Below the pieces are notes generated by a model. It saw only the letters and a program-made list of their open reading frames with translations, had not been told where the DNA came from and did no database searches. 64,000 nt of DNA from Maratus speciosus (lineage: Eukaryota > Arthropoda > Arachnida > Araneae > Salticidae), in contig OZ010786.1 in the NCBI GenBank assembly GCA_963932465.1, positions 538,845,073 through 538,909,072 of the forward strand. Reading direction: 5' to 3'. Shown one piece after another: positions 49,127 to 61,605 of this stretch. The translations under genes and the position numbers were made by a program. Position 1 is the stretch's first letter, and every line of letters starts with the position of its first letter.

Positions 49127-49497
49127 ATAGGGGGGGGGGCTGTCCGGTCGCTAAATGCCTCCAAGTTTGTCGCCAACTAGGGGATATATCGTCAATTGTG
49201 GCGACAAAAATTAGCCACCAAAAGTGACGCAAACTTGACGATATCTCTAATATTTCGCCAAAATCTTATAGGCTTCCATTGTAAACCAATAGGGTTTACT
49301 TGCTAACTGAAAATCAACAAATTGAGCTGTTTTAATGCAAAAAATACTAATATTAGCCTAAGGAATTATATTACTTATATTTAAGGGAGCCTAAATAAAT
49401 TAAATTATGAATAAAAGTAACATGATGCAATGCTTAGTATGCTTTCCCAAACATAAATTTTAAGGGAGACATAACTGCTCACAAAGGGCGGCTAGTG
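49127..49497. repeat. Dispersed repeat, copy 2 (pairs with 26470-26823)
   Basis: Starts at a G run followed by CTGTCCGGTCGCTAAAT and ends AAGGGCGGCTAGTG. Shares long blocks in the same order with copy 1 but carries an extra stretch of about 25 bases near GGCGACAAAAATTAGCC. Confidence 0.75.
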
Positions 49498-49571
49498 CCC
49501 ATGAATTATCGTTCAAGATCGGGAAAAAAATTCGTTAAAATCCCTTAAGTTTGATTAAAATAATTCCTTAT

Positions 49572-50525
49572 ACAGTAGAAGGCCGATTATCCTGTCACCG
49601 ATTAACCAGATTGTCCAATGAACCGTACGACCAAGGACAATACTTTTATCCGACTTTTCCAACATATTTGAAATGAAACCTGTTTAGGCGCGGAAGCAGA
49701 AATTCGGCTGGTTGTCACAAAAGTTAACCGCTAAACAACCATTTCCTAATCCTGAAATAATAAAATCGCAAAGTAAATGTAAAGAGAGCAATGCGCGTTA
49801 ACTCAACTGTTTCTGGAACGCAAGATGTGAAGATGTAATAGCTACACTGTAAAAAATAAATCTCTAATTTTTACAGAAAAAAACTGTTTTAAAGAAAAAC
49901 AGTTTTTAACTGTAAAAAAAAAAAAAGATGGATTTTGTAACTTTTACAGAAAAAAATGTATATTTTTCAAGAAAAAACTGTTTCAATGGCAAATTGCGGA
50001 TATTTTCTGTAAATTAAACAGTTTTTCACTGGCGTCAAATTGACAGTTTTATTCTGTCAGTTTGAGAGATATTTTTCTTACAGTGTACAACGGTAAGATT
50101 CAGTCGATCCCGTTCAATCCCTGCATTTAAAAAGATTAAGTGATATGGTTGCAGAAAAAAGAATGTCCTCTATGAAGCAGAAATATGTCAAAAATTTATT
50201 TTCCCGTATCACAATGGATTTTTTTAATGCATGTACTATACAGTGTACGTATATATACATGTAGTAATTTCTATCTGTACTTCTGTGCATAACTTTGTGC
50301 CCATTTTGTAGGGAAAAAAAACGTTAAAAATAACTTCTAAATATGCAATTTGTAATATGCTAAAATATGCACTACTACACCTGCCACTTCTAAGATTGGA
50401 AAAAGTGTGAAGGTTACCTACAAAACATTGCCCTAACGGTTTTTTAAAGTTGTTCAGTTATCCGTATTTTTCCTTAATCGGATCAGCCTCGGTCCCAACA
50501 GGTCCGGATAATCGGCGCTCTACTA
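49572..50525. mobile_element. pogo/Tigger-like element (954 bp) with nested MITE
   Basis: CAGTAGAAGGCCGATTATCC after TA (49570-49571) and GGATAATCGGCGCTCTACTA before TA (50526-50527) are typical pogo/Tigger ends. No transposase motif could be recognised inside. A 241-bp MITE interrupts it. Confidence 0.7.
49845..50085. mobile_element. MITE (241 bp) with ACAGT/CTGTAAA iterations nested in pogo element
   Basis: CACTGTAAAAAATAAATCTC at the left mirrors GAGATATTTTTCTTACAGTG at the right. TA on both sides (49843-49844 and 50086-50087). The interior repeats AAAAACTGTTT and TTTTACAGAAAAAA several times. Confidence 0.75.
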
Positions 50526-50747
50526 TAATTGTAAGTTACCAACTAAATTTGCCTTTTTTCCTACAAATTTCTTTCTTGACGACACGGTAGATATTCCTGA
50601 TGCTGTGCGGTAATTTCTTCCTTTTGAACCTATTATAAGTAGTATACCCACCACAAACAAAATTAAATTTAGTTTGTCAAATCTTCCTATTTTTTTAAAT
50701 ACATCCGTTTCCGAAAAAACATTTTGGTTTTATATAATGATATGATG

Positions 50748-51154
50748 TTAAGGGGTCTCGGGATTCTTAAAATTGTTAAAAATGAAAAACAAAATACCAT
50801 TTTCAACATTTACATAATACCTTTAAATGAATTTGATTTTAAGACAAAATTTTTATTGGTATGAAAGATATAAGCATGTTCTTTCATTTCAAGTACTTAA
50901 AAAATTGCAAAATGCACAATTAGCATTTACAGGGGCTCCAAACTGTCAGACATTTGAAGAACTGAAAATTAGCATAACAGGTTACGCGCAGGATTGCAAA
51001 ATAAATTTTGCAACTAGAAGGAAAATTTTAGTGCCTACTTATACTTCAGATTGTAATAATTACCCTGAAGCTAAATAAATTTGTATTTAAAGCATTTTTA
51101 TATTTTTAAGTTATACTTAGATAATTCAAACGAAAATTTCAACAGTATAATCAC

Positions 51155-51193
<39 letters not shown>

Positions 51194-51508
51194 CAATAAA
51201 AAAGAAATTTTAGGTTCAATTTATACAGACTAACATGAAACACGCGTTTTGAAAATTTCATGAAAAAATACTCGGAAGTTTTTGAGATATCGTGCGTGTT
51301 ATGATCAAAAATGTCATTTGGAAAAAAATGACTTCAAAGTACCGGAAACGCCGCTTCAGCTATTGAGGGGGTATAATTCTAAAAGCCATAATTTCTGTTT
51401 TAATGGAGATTCTAATTAAACATTTGTATCAAATGTTGAGAAAAGATAGGAGTTTAACATTTTAAAAGTCAAAATTTCTAAAACTTTAAGATGCCTGAGA
51501 CCCCTCAA
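50748..51508. mobile_element. 760-bp TTAA element, copy 2
   Basis: Starts TTAAGGGGTCTCGGGATTCT and ends GATGCCTGAGACCCCTCAA, the last tetranucleotide mutated from TTAA to TCAA. Same length within one base as copy 1 (44904-45663). Contains a (TA)n tract at 51158-51190 that copy 1 lacks. The 83-codon frame at 50827-51078 aligns to copy 1 but has no motif. Confidence 0.85.
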
Positions 51509-52062
51509 AAAGACGACCATTACATTTCTGAAATAGTGGTATTGAAAAATCAACAAGTCTGGCAATAGCTTTGCTTACAATTTCTATCAATGTAAAAATT
51601 TCATAAGTAAAAAACATTTCATACGATTAATAGCCTTATACAATTGCAAGTAATGCGCAATCAAAAGCGTTAAAAATTTAATCTGTTTGAAAAAAAAAAA
51701 AAAAACTGCATTTAACTGAAATAATACGGAAAATAATTTAACAAATTTCGTGCGAAACTAACTTTTAAAATGTAGGAAGACAGTAAACGTAAGCATGGGA
51801 TTTCACATATAACGGATTTGTGAGTTGTGTTGCATATAAAACATTTGAGAGAAAATTTATATAAATCTGGAAATTTTTCAATCAGGCAAAAATTCAATTT
51901 GTTTAAACGTTAACCAGGTGATATAGTAATTTTTTAAAACGCATTAGCTATTTCACTTATTTTCAATACATGTAAAGAACATCGTTTCAACTTTACGGCG
52001 TAATTTTATAATTTGAAGGATTTATCTTTTCTAGAATTAACCAGTGACGTGCATACACTGTT

Positions 52063-52115
<53 letters not shown>

Positions 52116-52429
52116 TTAACTAATTTACTTGCAACAGTGGGCTGAAAAAAGCTCTGTGTACACTTTTCATATTCCTATCGATATCAACTCCTTACATATA
52201 TATACGTAATTTTTTTTTCAGTATTAACTTTTACACTATATACAATTCCTTTACTTCTGTTAAGCATAATCGTTTTAAAAGTATGTAATATTTTTTGTTA
52301 GAATTTCAAATAGACTTTATTGTAATTTTGTTGGAATTAAGAATAAGTTTTTTTCTAATTATGAAAATGTAAATGGATATCGTCTACTAAGAAGATAAAT
52401 GGATTATAAAATTTCTCCACCTATATATC
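51509..52429. other. No gene recognised; poly-A tract 52068-52113
   Basis: AT-rich DNA with an A run of about 46 bases. The minus-strand frame at 51712-51897 has no domain. Confidence 0.5.
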
Positions 52430-53300
52430 CATACATCGTTAAATTTCATTTTCAAAATTTTTACTGCTGCCGTATTTCACGATTAAATCAATTTAACTCC
52501 CAGCTATAATTATATTAAACAGAAATTTCTATTTTATAGTTTGAAAATCTCTGTGATTAATGACGCTTTTACTCAAAACGTTTATCTATATGAAAATTTT
52601 TCGGCTTTAGAAGACTTATTTTAAACGTGTTATATTTTTACACAACCTTCATGCAAACCTGATAAAAATTCATTTTCTTTTACCGTTTATTTTGGTTTCA
52701 CATTAAACATAAATATATTTATATAAACTATTATAAAAGAATGATAATATTCAGTTATTATTATAAATTTTTGAATGTTATTATTATAATTAAGTTATAG
52801 AATTTTATACTTTAAAGCTTTTATTTCATAAATACAAACTATTTTAATCAAGTCAATGTATTCAGATACGAGTTAAATGATATATATGTTTGTTTTTTAT
52901 AATTGTATTCATTGGTATTAAATACTTGAATATGCTTAAAAATTCTATAAAATATTATATGTACACAAAAATATTTATACTAATTGTGAAATTTATAATT
53001 GACTGAAACACAATTAATGTATATTTTGTTCAAAATTAATTTGAGTTTTGCATTTGCAAAATTGAGAAATGATATCTTCTGTTGCGAAAATGTATTAATT
53101 TTAAAAATCCTCTGCGTATACATCATTTAATTTGATTTTTCAAATTCTTCCTAATGCAGCATTTCACGCTTAAACTTATTAAGCCCATACTTATAAATAT
53201 ATTAAAGATGAATTTCAATTTAAAAGGTTTGAAAATCCTGTGCTAATTATTACTGTTTAAAGAATATTTGATTTTCGGCAGTAACCCCCGAGGAAATCAG
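52430..53300. repeat. Array E: two diverged units; third at 61420-61605
   Basis: The series TTTCACG(A/C)TTAAA, CCCA-(T)AT-TATAA, TATTAAA-AGA-ATTTC, GTTTGAAAATC...GTG occurs near 52475 and 53160 and again near 61465. Units are about 690 bp apart. Subsequent insertions (53498-56562 and 57826-59298) lie between copies 2 and 3. Confidence 0.55.
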
Positions 53301-54128
53301 GAGACGTTACTTTAGCTTATGAAGGAACTATTTAGTTTTATTCCTGATTAAACAGATATATGTCGTATTAATTATTAAAAGAGCATAAGACACGACTTCT
53401 ACTTTTTACGTATTTAAAGCACAATGTTAAAGTTTTATTGTGAAATTTTAAAATAAAAGCTATTCACTTTTGTTAAAATCATCAGGGATGTGTGCATTAG
53501 GGTGGTCACAAGAAATCAATTTTTGAATTTTTTCCAGGGGACCCCCCAAAAAGTTGCCAATAGACTAGAAAATGAGAATGGCAAAGTTTTAGCTCATTTG
53601 GATAATATTAACCCGTGCCTCATTGAGGTTAAAGTTTGAAAAAAACGTGATTTTTCGCAAAAAAATGCTGTTTTTCCTTCATAAAATAAATACAATTAAA
53701 CCTAGAAACATAATTCAGGTCTCATTTTATATAAAAAAGCTTCATTTTGAAGAACCACACACCATTTTATTTCTAAAAATGCATAAATTTAGACATATGC
53801 GGATTTTTCAGGACCAGACTTCACCCAAATCCTAAAAATTGATTTTTATGAAAATGTGAAAAAAACATTGTAACATTCCATTTCATCTGCTTTCCCCCTT
53901 TTGTTTTTCATTTTGTACATGATAAAGTATTAATTTTAAAAAAATTCCAAAGAAAATGAAAAAAAAAATAGAATTTTAAACTGAAAAATTTTTAAAAAGG
54001 GGGGGGGGGTGCAAAGAAAGTATAAAAATTAGAACAAATATGCTCAAATGCATTTTATTATTAAAGTTGTGTTACAAGAAAGGATGCATAATAAAGAAAA
54101 TTAATTATTATCCCTTACAATTGTCACA

Positions 54129-54264
54129 TTAACCCTTTCCAGTACAGAAAAGTTCTGTTCGTAAAATAATGAAATGATTGACTACACCTAAATTTACAAA
54201 CAAGTAAGTTTGGAATTAAAATTAGGTAGTCTCGACATGGGACCACTGCGCCAGAATGGATTAA
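54129..54264. mobile_element. Short TTAA MITE (136 bp) inside the 3-kb transposon
   Basis: TTAACCCTTTCCAGTAC at the left and GCGCCAGAATGGATTAA at the right. Related to 45660-45878. It lies just downstream of the transposase C terminus. Confidence 0.7.
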
Positions 54265-54279
54265 GGTGGTAAATGGCTT

Positions 54280-55860
54280 AGATAAGGTGGCTTTTGAAGA
54301 ATCTGGAAAAGTTTTCCTACATTCACATACAACTTTTAGCATATACTGCTTTTATTTTTCGTTTTTTGTTAAACAGGAATTGAAATCTCTGGTTAATTTT
54401 CTTCCCTTTTCAGCTGTGTCATTGACAACTTTAAAACCATTCACAGATTTCTTGCTTTCAAATAAGTTTTATTTTCACACCATAGATTGGATCAGTATTT
54501 AAAAAATGCTTATTAATATAAAATCTCTTAAAAAATTTTATAGTTTGAGATGAAACAAAAACATTGACCTCTTTGTTCAATAAATAATCCACTTCGTTGA
54601 AAACTTTTGTTGCTTTTAAATTCTTATCATCATCATCATTTCTTCTTCAAATGACATTAATTTTACAGCCATGCTTATGTTGACTTTTTTTTTTTTTTCA
54701 AAGTATCATCTAAAAATGAAAATGCAACTTGATCCGAGTTAAGATACCAAAGATGGTTTATCATTTTAACGAGTGCTTTGTCTGCAGCCTATTTATCAAT
54801 TTTTCTGTAGTGAACAAGTGATTTTATTATTTGCAGGTCTTGGATTGGGGTCCAAAGTGGGAGTGGGAATATTGAAGCACGATTTTACATAAATATTGAT
54901 TAGAAAAAAGCAAAGGTCTTTAGTACCTTCTTTTTTTTAAAATTATTATTGAGAGATTATCTATGACAATATATTTTGAGAGAATAAATTGCTTGTGCAT
55001 CTGACATGATTAAAAGCACCAGCTGCTCTGAAAAAAGTCTTTTGTAGGAAGGCGTCCTATAAAAATTAAACAAAGTTGTATAAACTCTTTATAATCATCC
55101 CTGAGCTGTTAATTTTTAAAAGGTCCTGTAAGAAAACTTGAAATTTCTTCTGAATTAACTATTTATATCTACTATTTCATCTTCAATAGCATTTTTATAT
55201 TTACTCTGGTTCAATTTAAACCACCCAATCAGAATTGTTTTTCTAAATATCTGGCTGAGGAGCAGTGATTATTCCCACTTTACAATCAAAACCAGCTTTT
55301 AGGATAATTTCTAGATTAGGGTGGCGACATGGTAAATACAGAAGACTTTTGCTTTAACAATTGCTATAGAAGAATGCAGGTTCCTCTGAGGTGACCGTTG
55401 TCTACTGCAGTTGTATCAAAACATATTGTCTGGATTTTACCAACTTCCTCCACTCTTCAACTGCTGAAAATACAGCTTTCGCCTGAATTATTCCGATACT
55501 ATTTTCAAGCTGTGGAACTCGTAGTAACTGTTCTTCATCCCCACAACTAATTAAAACTTCTATCCTCTCTACATTTTCTTTATTCAAAAAATGGTGAAGC
55601 AGTTTTCCATCCCAGTGAATAACAGTTCTCTCTAAACCGGAATTTTTAAATCTGTTTTTGATGATCTCAGTTCTTTGTTTACGAAATAGTTATTTAGGGA
55701 GTCAATTGCACTTCTACTTAAAATTAAAGTCTGTGGTTAACTGGTGGATGTACTCTAAATCTAGCAGCTTCTCTGGCGTTCAGTTTCATTTTGCGAATAT
55801 CATAAAATAAAATACATAAAACTTGACGATTACTTGGTAGCTTACGTCGATGATTTGATG
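54280..55860 (-). pseudogene. Decayed transposase of an uncharacterised family (minus strand)
   Basis: Reading downwards from about 55860, fragments in different frames follow in order: RKLPSNRQVL..LFYDIRKMK, EARF-like repeat-free helix, VIHWDGKLL, then an open stretch VERIEVLISCGDEEQLLRVP (55402-55587), FDTTAVDNGHLRGTCILL (near 55397-55421), CRHPNLEIILKA, AIYSLKI (near 55000), NHLWYLNSDQVAF (near 54750), VNDTAEKG (near 54415) and RKTFPDSSKATL at the C terminus (near 54290). I recall this set (WDGK; DTT-x-x-NTG-x-x-x-GAC; CRHH-x-x-E; ND-x-AERG; RK-x-x-P) in unnamed transposase-like proteins of aphids, cnidarians and other invertebrates; that is memory, not a search. Many stops and frameshifts make it non-functional. 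The catalytic triad is not assigned. Confidence 0.7.
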
Positions 55861-56570
55861 AGACAAGTGGCCAATTAAAAAAAATCTTACATTTCTGCCA
55901 TCATATCAAAAAAAAAGGGGGGGGGGCTTTACGGAATGTTTCGTCAATTCTAAAAATAGATAACGATAACAGGTAACAGAAACAGCCTTGTAATAAAAAG
56001 AGAAATTCAGAGGTTCAACTGCAACACAAATCGAGAAGCTCTTTCTTACTAGACACAGAACTAGATAACTAATAATCAATTATAATTCGTGAAATATTTT
56101 TAAAGTTGCAAAAATTGTTCATTTATTTATGCCTATTAATGATGAAAATAATGCAAAAAAAATATCAAAAATAATAAAATTATTAATTTGTCATTTTTCA
56201 CTTATGTTTCAAAAATGCAGACTTTGAGGGTATGGTTCAAGAGCTGACTTGAAAAATACTAATATTCATTAAATATAAGTTTTGATGAGAGTAAAAGTTT
56301 AAGGCAACAATTGTTTCTATGAAATAAAACAAGAATCAGGCTTCTAAGACAAATAGTTTTCACGTAAAGAAAGAAAAACGACAATTTTTTGCCAAAAACT
56401 GCAAATTTTTAAGACTTCAACCTCGATGAGGCACGGGTTAATGTTATTCATTTCAGTTGAAACTTTTCCAATCTCATTTTCTAACTAATTGGCAACTTTT
56501 AGTTGGGTCCCCCCGAAGAAAATGTTAAAAAATTTTTTCCCATGTTGCTTGTGACCACCCTAGTGTGCAT

Positions 56571-57825
56571 ATATGATAATCTAAAACAAATTCCTACACT
56601 AGTTACTTTTAGAGATTTTTGATAGCATTATGAATAATAGTATGTTTAATTTCATAAAGTTGTTCACGATGGGGAGCGGATATGGAATTTTGAAAGTATC
56701 ATTAAAATGGAAATATGTTCAAGAAAATAAATTAGGGAATTAACAGAGAAATGCTGAATATATGTATTAGGAAAATTGTTATTATTATTTTTACTGATAT
56801 AACCAGTAGTAATAAATGCAGCAAGAGAGGGGATTTCCAGTTTTCTTTAATTGAGATAAAGATTTTATCACCGGGAAAGCAAAATTCAAGCAAAAACTCA
56901 GATTTTACTTTTTTATATAATTAAATAGTTTGAACTTTTATCTTTCCAACGATGTGTCACACGTGTTTATATATAAAAAAAATAAGAGTTGGAATTATTC
57001 ATTCTTTCTAAGAGTACTTCACAGGTTAATGGCAATTTAAATATTTAATTGACTTTCTCTCAAAACTTGGTTTTTTCATGTTTATGTTCCTTTTTTCCAT
57101 ATCTATTAAACTTAAGAACTCAGATTTTTTTTTCAATACTTATGTTATATTGTATACTTTAACACAGGGATTTAATGATTTGTTGGGAATTATTTATTTT
57201 AGGCAGTGAAATCTTACCAAAAATGCTAATTCAAAAACGACTTTCAATGAATAATTAATAATTAATTTTGAGTTTCACTTAGAAAGAAAATGTTCTGTTA
57301 AAATACGTAAATCATGTAATTCTAACCACTCTAAAAAATCTAGACCTCTAGCTTTCACTATTTCTGAGAAAAAGGTACATACATTTGGTGAATTTAGCAT
57401 GGCGAAGATAGGCCTTTCCTGGTCCCCTTAATAAGAAAATATATTCAAAATTTTTATATTATCTCGCAATTAATTTTTATTTTATGTTATAGTTGAATAG
57501 CATGATATTAGGACCTAAGAATATTCCAGACTGAAAAGGCTATTGCCAGGCTTCTTCATTACTCCAGGCTTCTTGACTAAAGTGTGGGAAGATTTTACCT
57601 ATAGGATTGACGTGTTCCGTATAACTAAATGTGTTCATATTGGTCATTTGTAAGATAAACTCGGTTAGTTTAGCTTCAATTTGATGTATGATTTGCTTTA
57701 AATAGTCTAAATGAAACTGTCTTTATAAACCATAGAAACTGCATTCTCTTATGGACACCATGTTTAAAGGAAAAAGTTAATGCTAATATATGGATTTTTA
57801 GCATAATCCCCACAAATAGCCCAGT
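56571..57825. other. No gene recognised
   Basis: AT-rich DNA between two large elements; a GGCTTCTTCATTACTCCAGG direct-repeat motif near 57550 is the only local structure. Confidence 0.45.
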
Positions 57826-59298
57826 GTTTAAGGGGTTGAATTCCTGATTAATTAGGGGAAAGCTGGAAACTGTTTTAATCCCTTCTGTTTAGGTCTAGAA
57901 TGAATACGCTATGTTTTCCCCCTCGTTCAAAGTGAGCGTTAGGAAATATGTATAGATTTATAGTAAAAACACACGTTTTTTTTTGGCATACCATAACAAT
58001 ATCTCAAAACATCTAACTCTGTCAAAAGCATTGTCAATATAAATGTTGTAGAACTTAAAATTCTGAGTTAAATGAGTGCCTACACTTACTATTTTTGTTG
58101 AACATTAAGGTCACAATTCTACTTTAACGTTTTAGAACCGTGCTCAGGGAGTTGAACCCAGAATTAATTTGGAGAAAACTGAAAATTGTTTTAATCCCTT
58201 CAGTTTAGGTCTAAAATTAACCTACTATGTTTTCTTCCTCGTACTTGGGTGAATGTTAGAAAATATGTACATATTTATTTTCGAAAAACACGTTTTTTTT
58301 TTTTTTAATTACCTTAACAATATCTCAAAACAGCTACTCTATAATAAACATTGTCAAGACAAGTTGTAGAGCTTTAAATTTTGAATAAAATGAGTACCAT
58401 CATTAATATTTTTGTTCAACATTGGGGTCGCAATTCTATTTCAAAATTTTGCCTTAATCGATAATCAAGAGCTTGAAGTCAGGGGAGACCAAGTTAACCT
58501 AGCATTATCTCAAAATAGCTAACTCTATCAAAAACATTGTCAATGCAAAAGTTGTAGAACCTAGAATTCTAAATAAAATGAGTACCTACACTTAATATTT
58601 TTGTTCAATATTAAGGCCGCAATTTTGAGATATTGTTAAGTTATCTTGGTGTCTCCTGGCTTCATGCTCTTAATTTGAAAAATTTTGAAATAGAATTGCG
58701 ACCTTAATGTTGAACAAAAATATTAATGATGGTGGTACTCATTTTATTCAGAATTTTAAGCTCTACAACATTTGTATTGGCAATGTTTTTTATAGAGTTA
58801 GCCGTTTTGAGATATTGTTAAGGTAATTAAAATAAAAGTGTTTTTCGAAAATAAATATGTTCATATTTTCTAACATTCACCCAAGCACGGGGAAGAAAAC
58901 ATAGTACGCTCTTTTTAGACCTAAACTGAAGGGATGAAAACAATTTCCAGTTTTCTCCTAATTAATTATCAGTTCAACCCCCTGACCACGGGTCTAAAAC
59001 TTTGACATAGAATTCTAAGCTTAATGTTCAACAAATCTTAAGTGTAGGTACACATTTTACTCAGAATTTTAAGCTCGTAGAGCTTAAGCAACATTTGTAT
59101 TGATGATGTTTTTGACAGTTATCTGTTTTGATATATTGCTATAGTATTTAAACAAACGTATTTAATTACTATAAATCTGTACATATTTTCTAACGCACAC
59201 TTATTACGAGGAAGGAAAACTTAGCATATTCAACCCACATCTAAAGAAAATGGATTAAAACAATTTCCAGCTTTCTCCTAATTAATTCCTTATTCGGC
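57826..59298. repeat. 1.5-kb inverted-repeat cluster with two tandem units per arm
   Basis: TTAATTAGG-GAAAGCTGGAAA near 57858 is mirrored by TTTCCAGCTTTCTCCTAATT near 59265-59284. Within each arm, units of about 310 bp repeat (landmarks AATCCCTTC-GTTTAGGTCT, AACAATATCTCAAAA, CATTGTCAA and GTTGTAGA): left arm near 57830 and 58140, right arm mirrored near 58930 and 59240. The centre is near 58560. Terminal target duplications were not identified, so element type is open. Confidence 0.7.
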
Positions 59299-59323
59299 CT
59301 TTTTCCCCTCCCTCAGCACTGGG

Positions 59324-59368
<45 letters not shown>

Positions 59369-61419
59369 AGTGAAAAAAAGTATATAGGTAAAGTGGGTAT
59401 ATTTATGCGTATTCTCCGGGAATAGACTAATTTGAAAATAGGAGCAAGGGAGTTTTTTCCTTCACCTGGAAAAAAAAAAAATGTTATATTAACACAGAAA
59501 AAAGAAAATTCTAAAAATAAAATTAGGAGAATAAATAGAAGATGATTCACTGTTAAATGTATGATATAGAAGATAAAACGGAAGGAAAGGCAGTATTTGA
59601 AAGGCGAAATTTCAGGTGCACACAAAGTTTATCATTTCTGTGTATCCAAAAATAATAAGAAGAGTTCATCTTTGGTTTAATGTACTAACTTCCTGTAAAC
59701 AGTTAATTGGTTTCAGGGATTTCCCAGTTCCAAAGCAATAAAAATGATGTGAAAAAAGTACTTTGTGCAAAGCTTGCGACTACATAAAAAAGGTAGAAAG
59801 CTTAACGGATAAGAAAGAGCATATAGTGGAAAGTGTCGGCCACTCTGCTAAATGGCCACAACCATAGGAATGCCTGTAAAAGGCAACTCTGGTCTATGAA
59901 AAGACCGTTTCTACCACGTAACCTCGTAACGGTTTGAACATCTGTTGAATGGAAGACGAAATCAGTAAAAAATCGTCAAAAAGACTATTTAAGCGACTAA
60001 TTGGGATATAGAGAGGGCTGGGATTCATCAATAATACGAAAATAGCAGTAGAGTCATAGAAAAAGTAAAAAAGGAGGTTACACATTTTACAACACCTGAA
60101 CTGTATATTAAGCTAATAATAAATGTAATAAAATACGCTTTACGTGACCATACACTTTAATTTACAATATAAAGAAATTTTGAAGAGAATGTAGGAGTGA
60201 AAAGAACGCTGCTAGAATTATTACTGGAGTTTACCAACAACGCACTGAAAGCAATTAGTTTGTAGATTAAAAAACTTTTTTTTTACGCTTAATGTGCTCT
60301 AGAAGACGATTGAGTTTGGGGGAAATTTCGTGAAGAGAACTTAGTTGCAGTTATTATTATTTTTTTTTTTTTCGTTAGAATCTCCGCTATTTTAGGAATA
60401 GAACTTCAGAATTCATTGAATTCATAAAGACATGAATGAGGCGCCTTACTCTTAGAGGCATTTGATTGTTTTTTTTTCTGAAGTTTCTATTCTGTTGTGG
60501 GATGTTTAGAATTGGCAGCGGCTTTTGCATAGCTATTAAGGAATTGAGGTTTGAACGGTAATTTGAAAAAAAAAAAAAACAAAAAAAAACATTTATATCT
60601 TTATCGATTTTGTAAGCCGCGGTTAGAGCATTTCGTATTGGGGTTGGAAGCCTCAAGGGAGAGTTTTTTCATCGCATCCTTGTAATAGATGATCTTCTGC
60701 ACAGCTTAAAAAATTTCAGATCATGTGGCAGTTCAGGGCGACAAAGAATATATATATATATATTTTTTTTTTCTCTGCGCAAAGAATTTCAAATTTAACA
60801 CAGAGACAAAACATTGAACGGATATTATAAATTTCAAACAAAGTTACATTTTTATGTATTTCCAAGAAGTAGAGGCGGAGTAATTTTCCATCTCTACAAT
60901 CCTGGTCTCCATTCGCAAAATTTGTAAAAGTCTGTATTTGTGAGAGTTTCTGTCAGCATATTCATATAGAGTCTTCAGGAACTCTTTAATAAGAACTTTT
61001 AAGGGAATTTCTCGAACGGAAACAACATAATGCTGAATATTGTTTTGTTTGAAGTGATTATTAAGTAACATTTTTCATAAAATTATATATTATTATTTAA
61101 TTGATCAATACACTTTTCAAGTAATAGAATTTTTTCGACTAAGAGAACCAGTATGAAACCTGTTAAATGTTCATTTCGTATATGTGTTTACAGTTTATTT
61201 TACATTTAAATTAAATTAAACATTGTAATATAGTTCAATAAAAGTCCATTTACTTCCTAAATATTTGCAATAACAATCTATTAATATTTTTTAAACAGTA
61301 GCGATAAATTCAATTTATAGATAATATGAGTCCACTGTGTTCTCAAAAATTAAAAGTAATATCCGTAATATCGTCTGCTATGCAGAAAAAATCAATTTAA
61401 AATTCTAATACTTTTTCTA
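59299..61419. other. No gene recognised; poly-A tract 59326-59366
   Basis: About 2.1 kb with a 41-base A run and (TA)n at 60750-60763. Minus-strand frames at 59290-59625, 59894-60085, 60387-60656 and 60844-61071 have no recognisable domains; the first is driven by the homopolymer. Confidence 0.45.
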
Positions 61420-61605
61420 TCCATACATCATTTACGTTGATTTCCAGAATATTTCCTGATACCAAATTTTACGCTTAACTAAAATGAGTCCATAGCCATA
61501 AAGATATTAAAAATGAATTTAATATTTTCGGATTTAAAATTTCAGTGATTTATGACCATCATCACTCAAAACTCTAATATATCTGAGATTTTTCTAGCGA
61601 ATTAA
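61420..61605. repeat. Array E, third copy
   Basis: Shares TTTACGCTTAACT...CCATAGCCATAAAGATATTAAAAATG and TTTCAGTGATTTATGAC-type order with the units at 52475 and 53160. Confidence 0.45.

Larger units (their letters stand above)
53498..56562 (-). mobile_element. 3.07-kb DNA transposon with 8-bp duplication and decayed transposase
   Basis: The ends TAGGGTGGTCACAAG and CTTGTGACCACCCTA continue as inverted arms of about 170 bp (shared AAGTTGCCAAT, AACCCGTGCCTCAT). The 8 bases on both sides are GTGTGCAT (53490-53497 and 56563-56570), a perfect target duplication. TAGGG-type ends with 8-bp duplications fit hAT-like or P-like superfamilies. A degraded transposase lies on the minus strand, and a small TTAA MITE sits between its C terminus and the left arm. 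Confidence 0.9.

Noticed and set aside
59290..59625. 111-codon minus-strand frame with hydrophobic stretches
   Set aside because: The hydrophobic run is phenylalanine from a 41-base A/T homopolymer; no other support.
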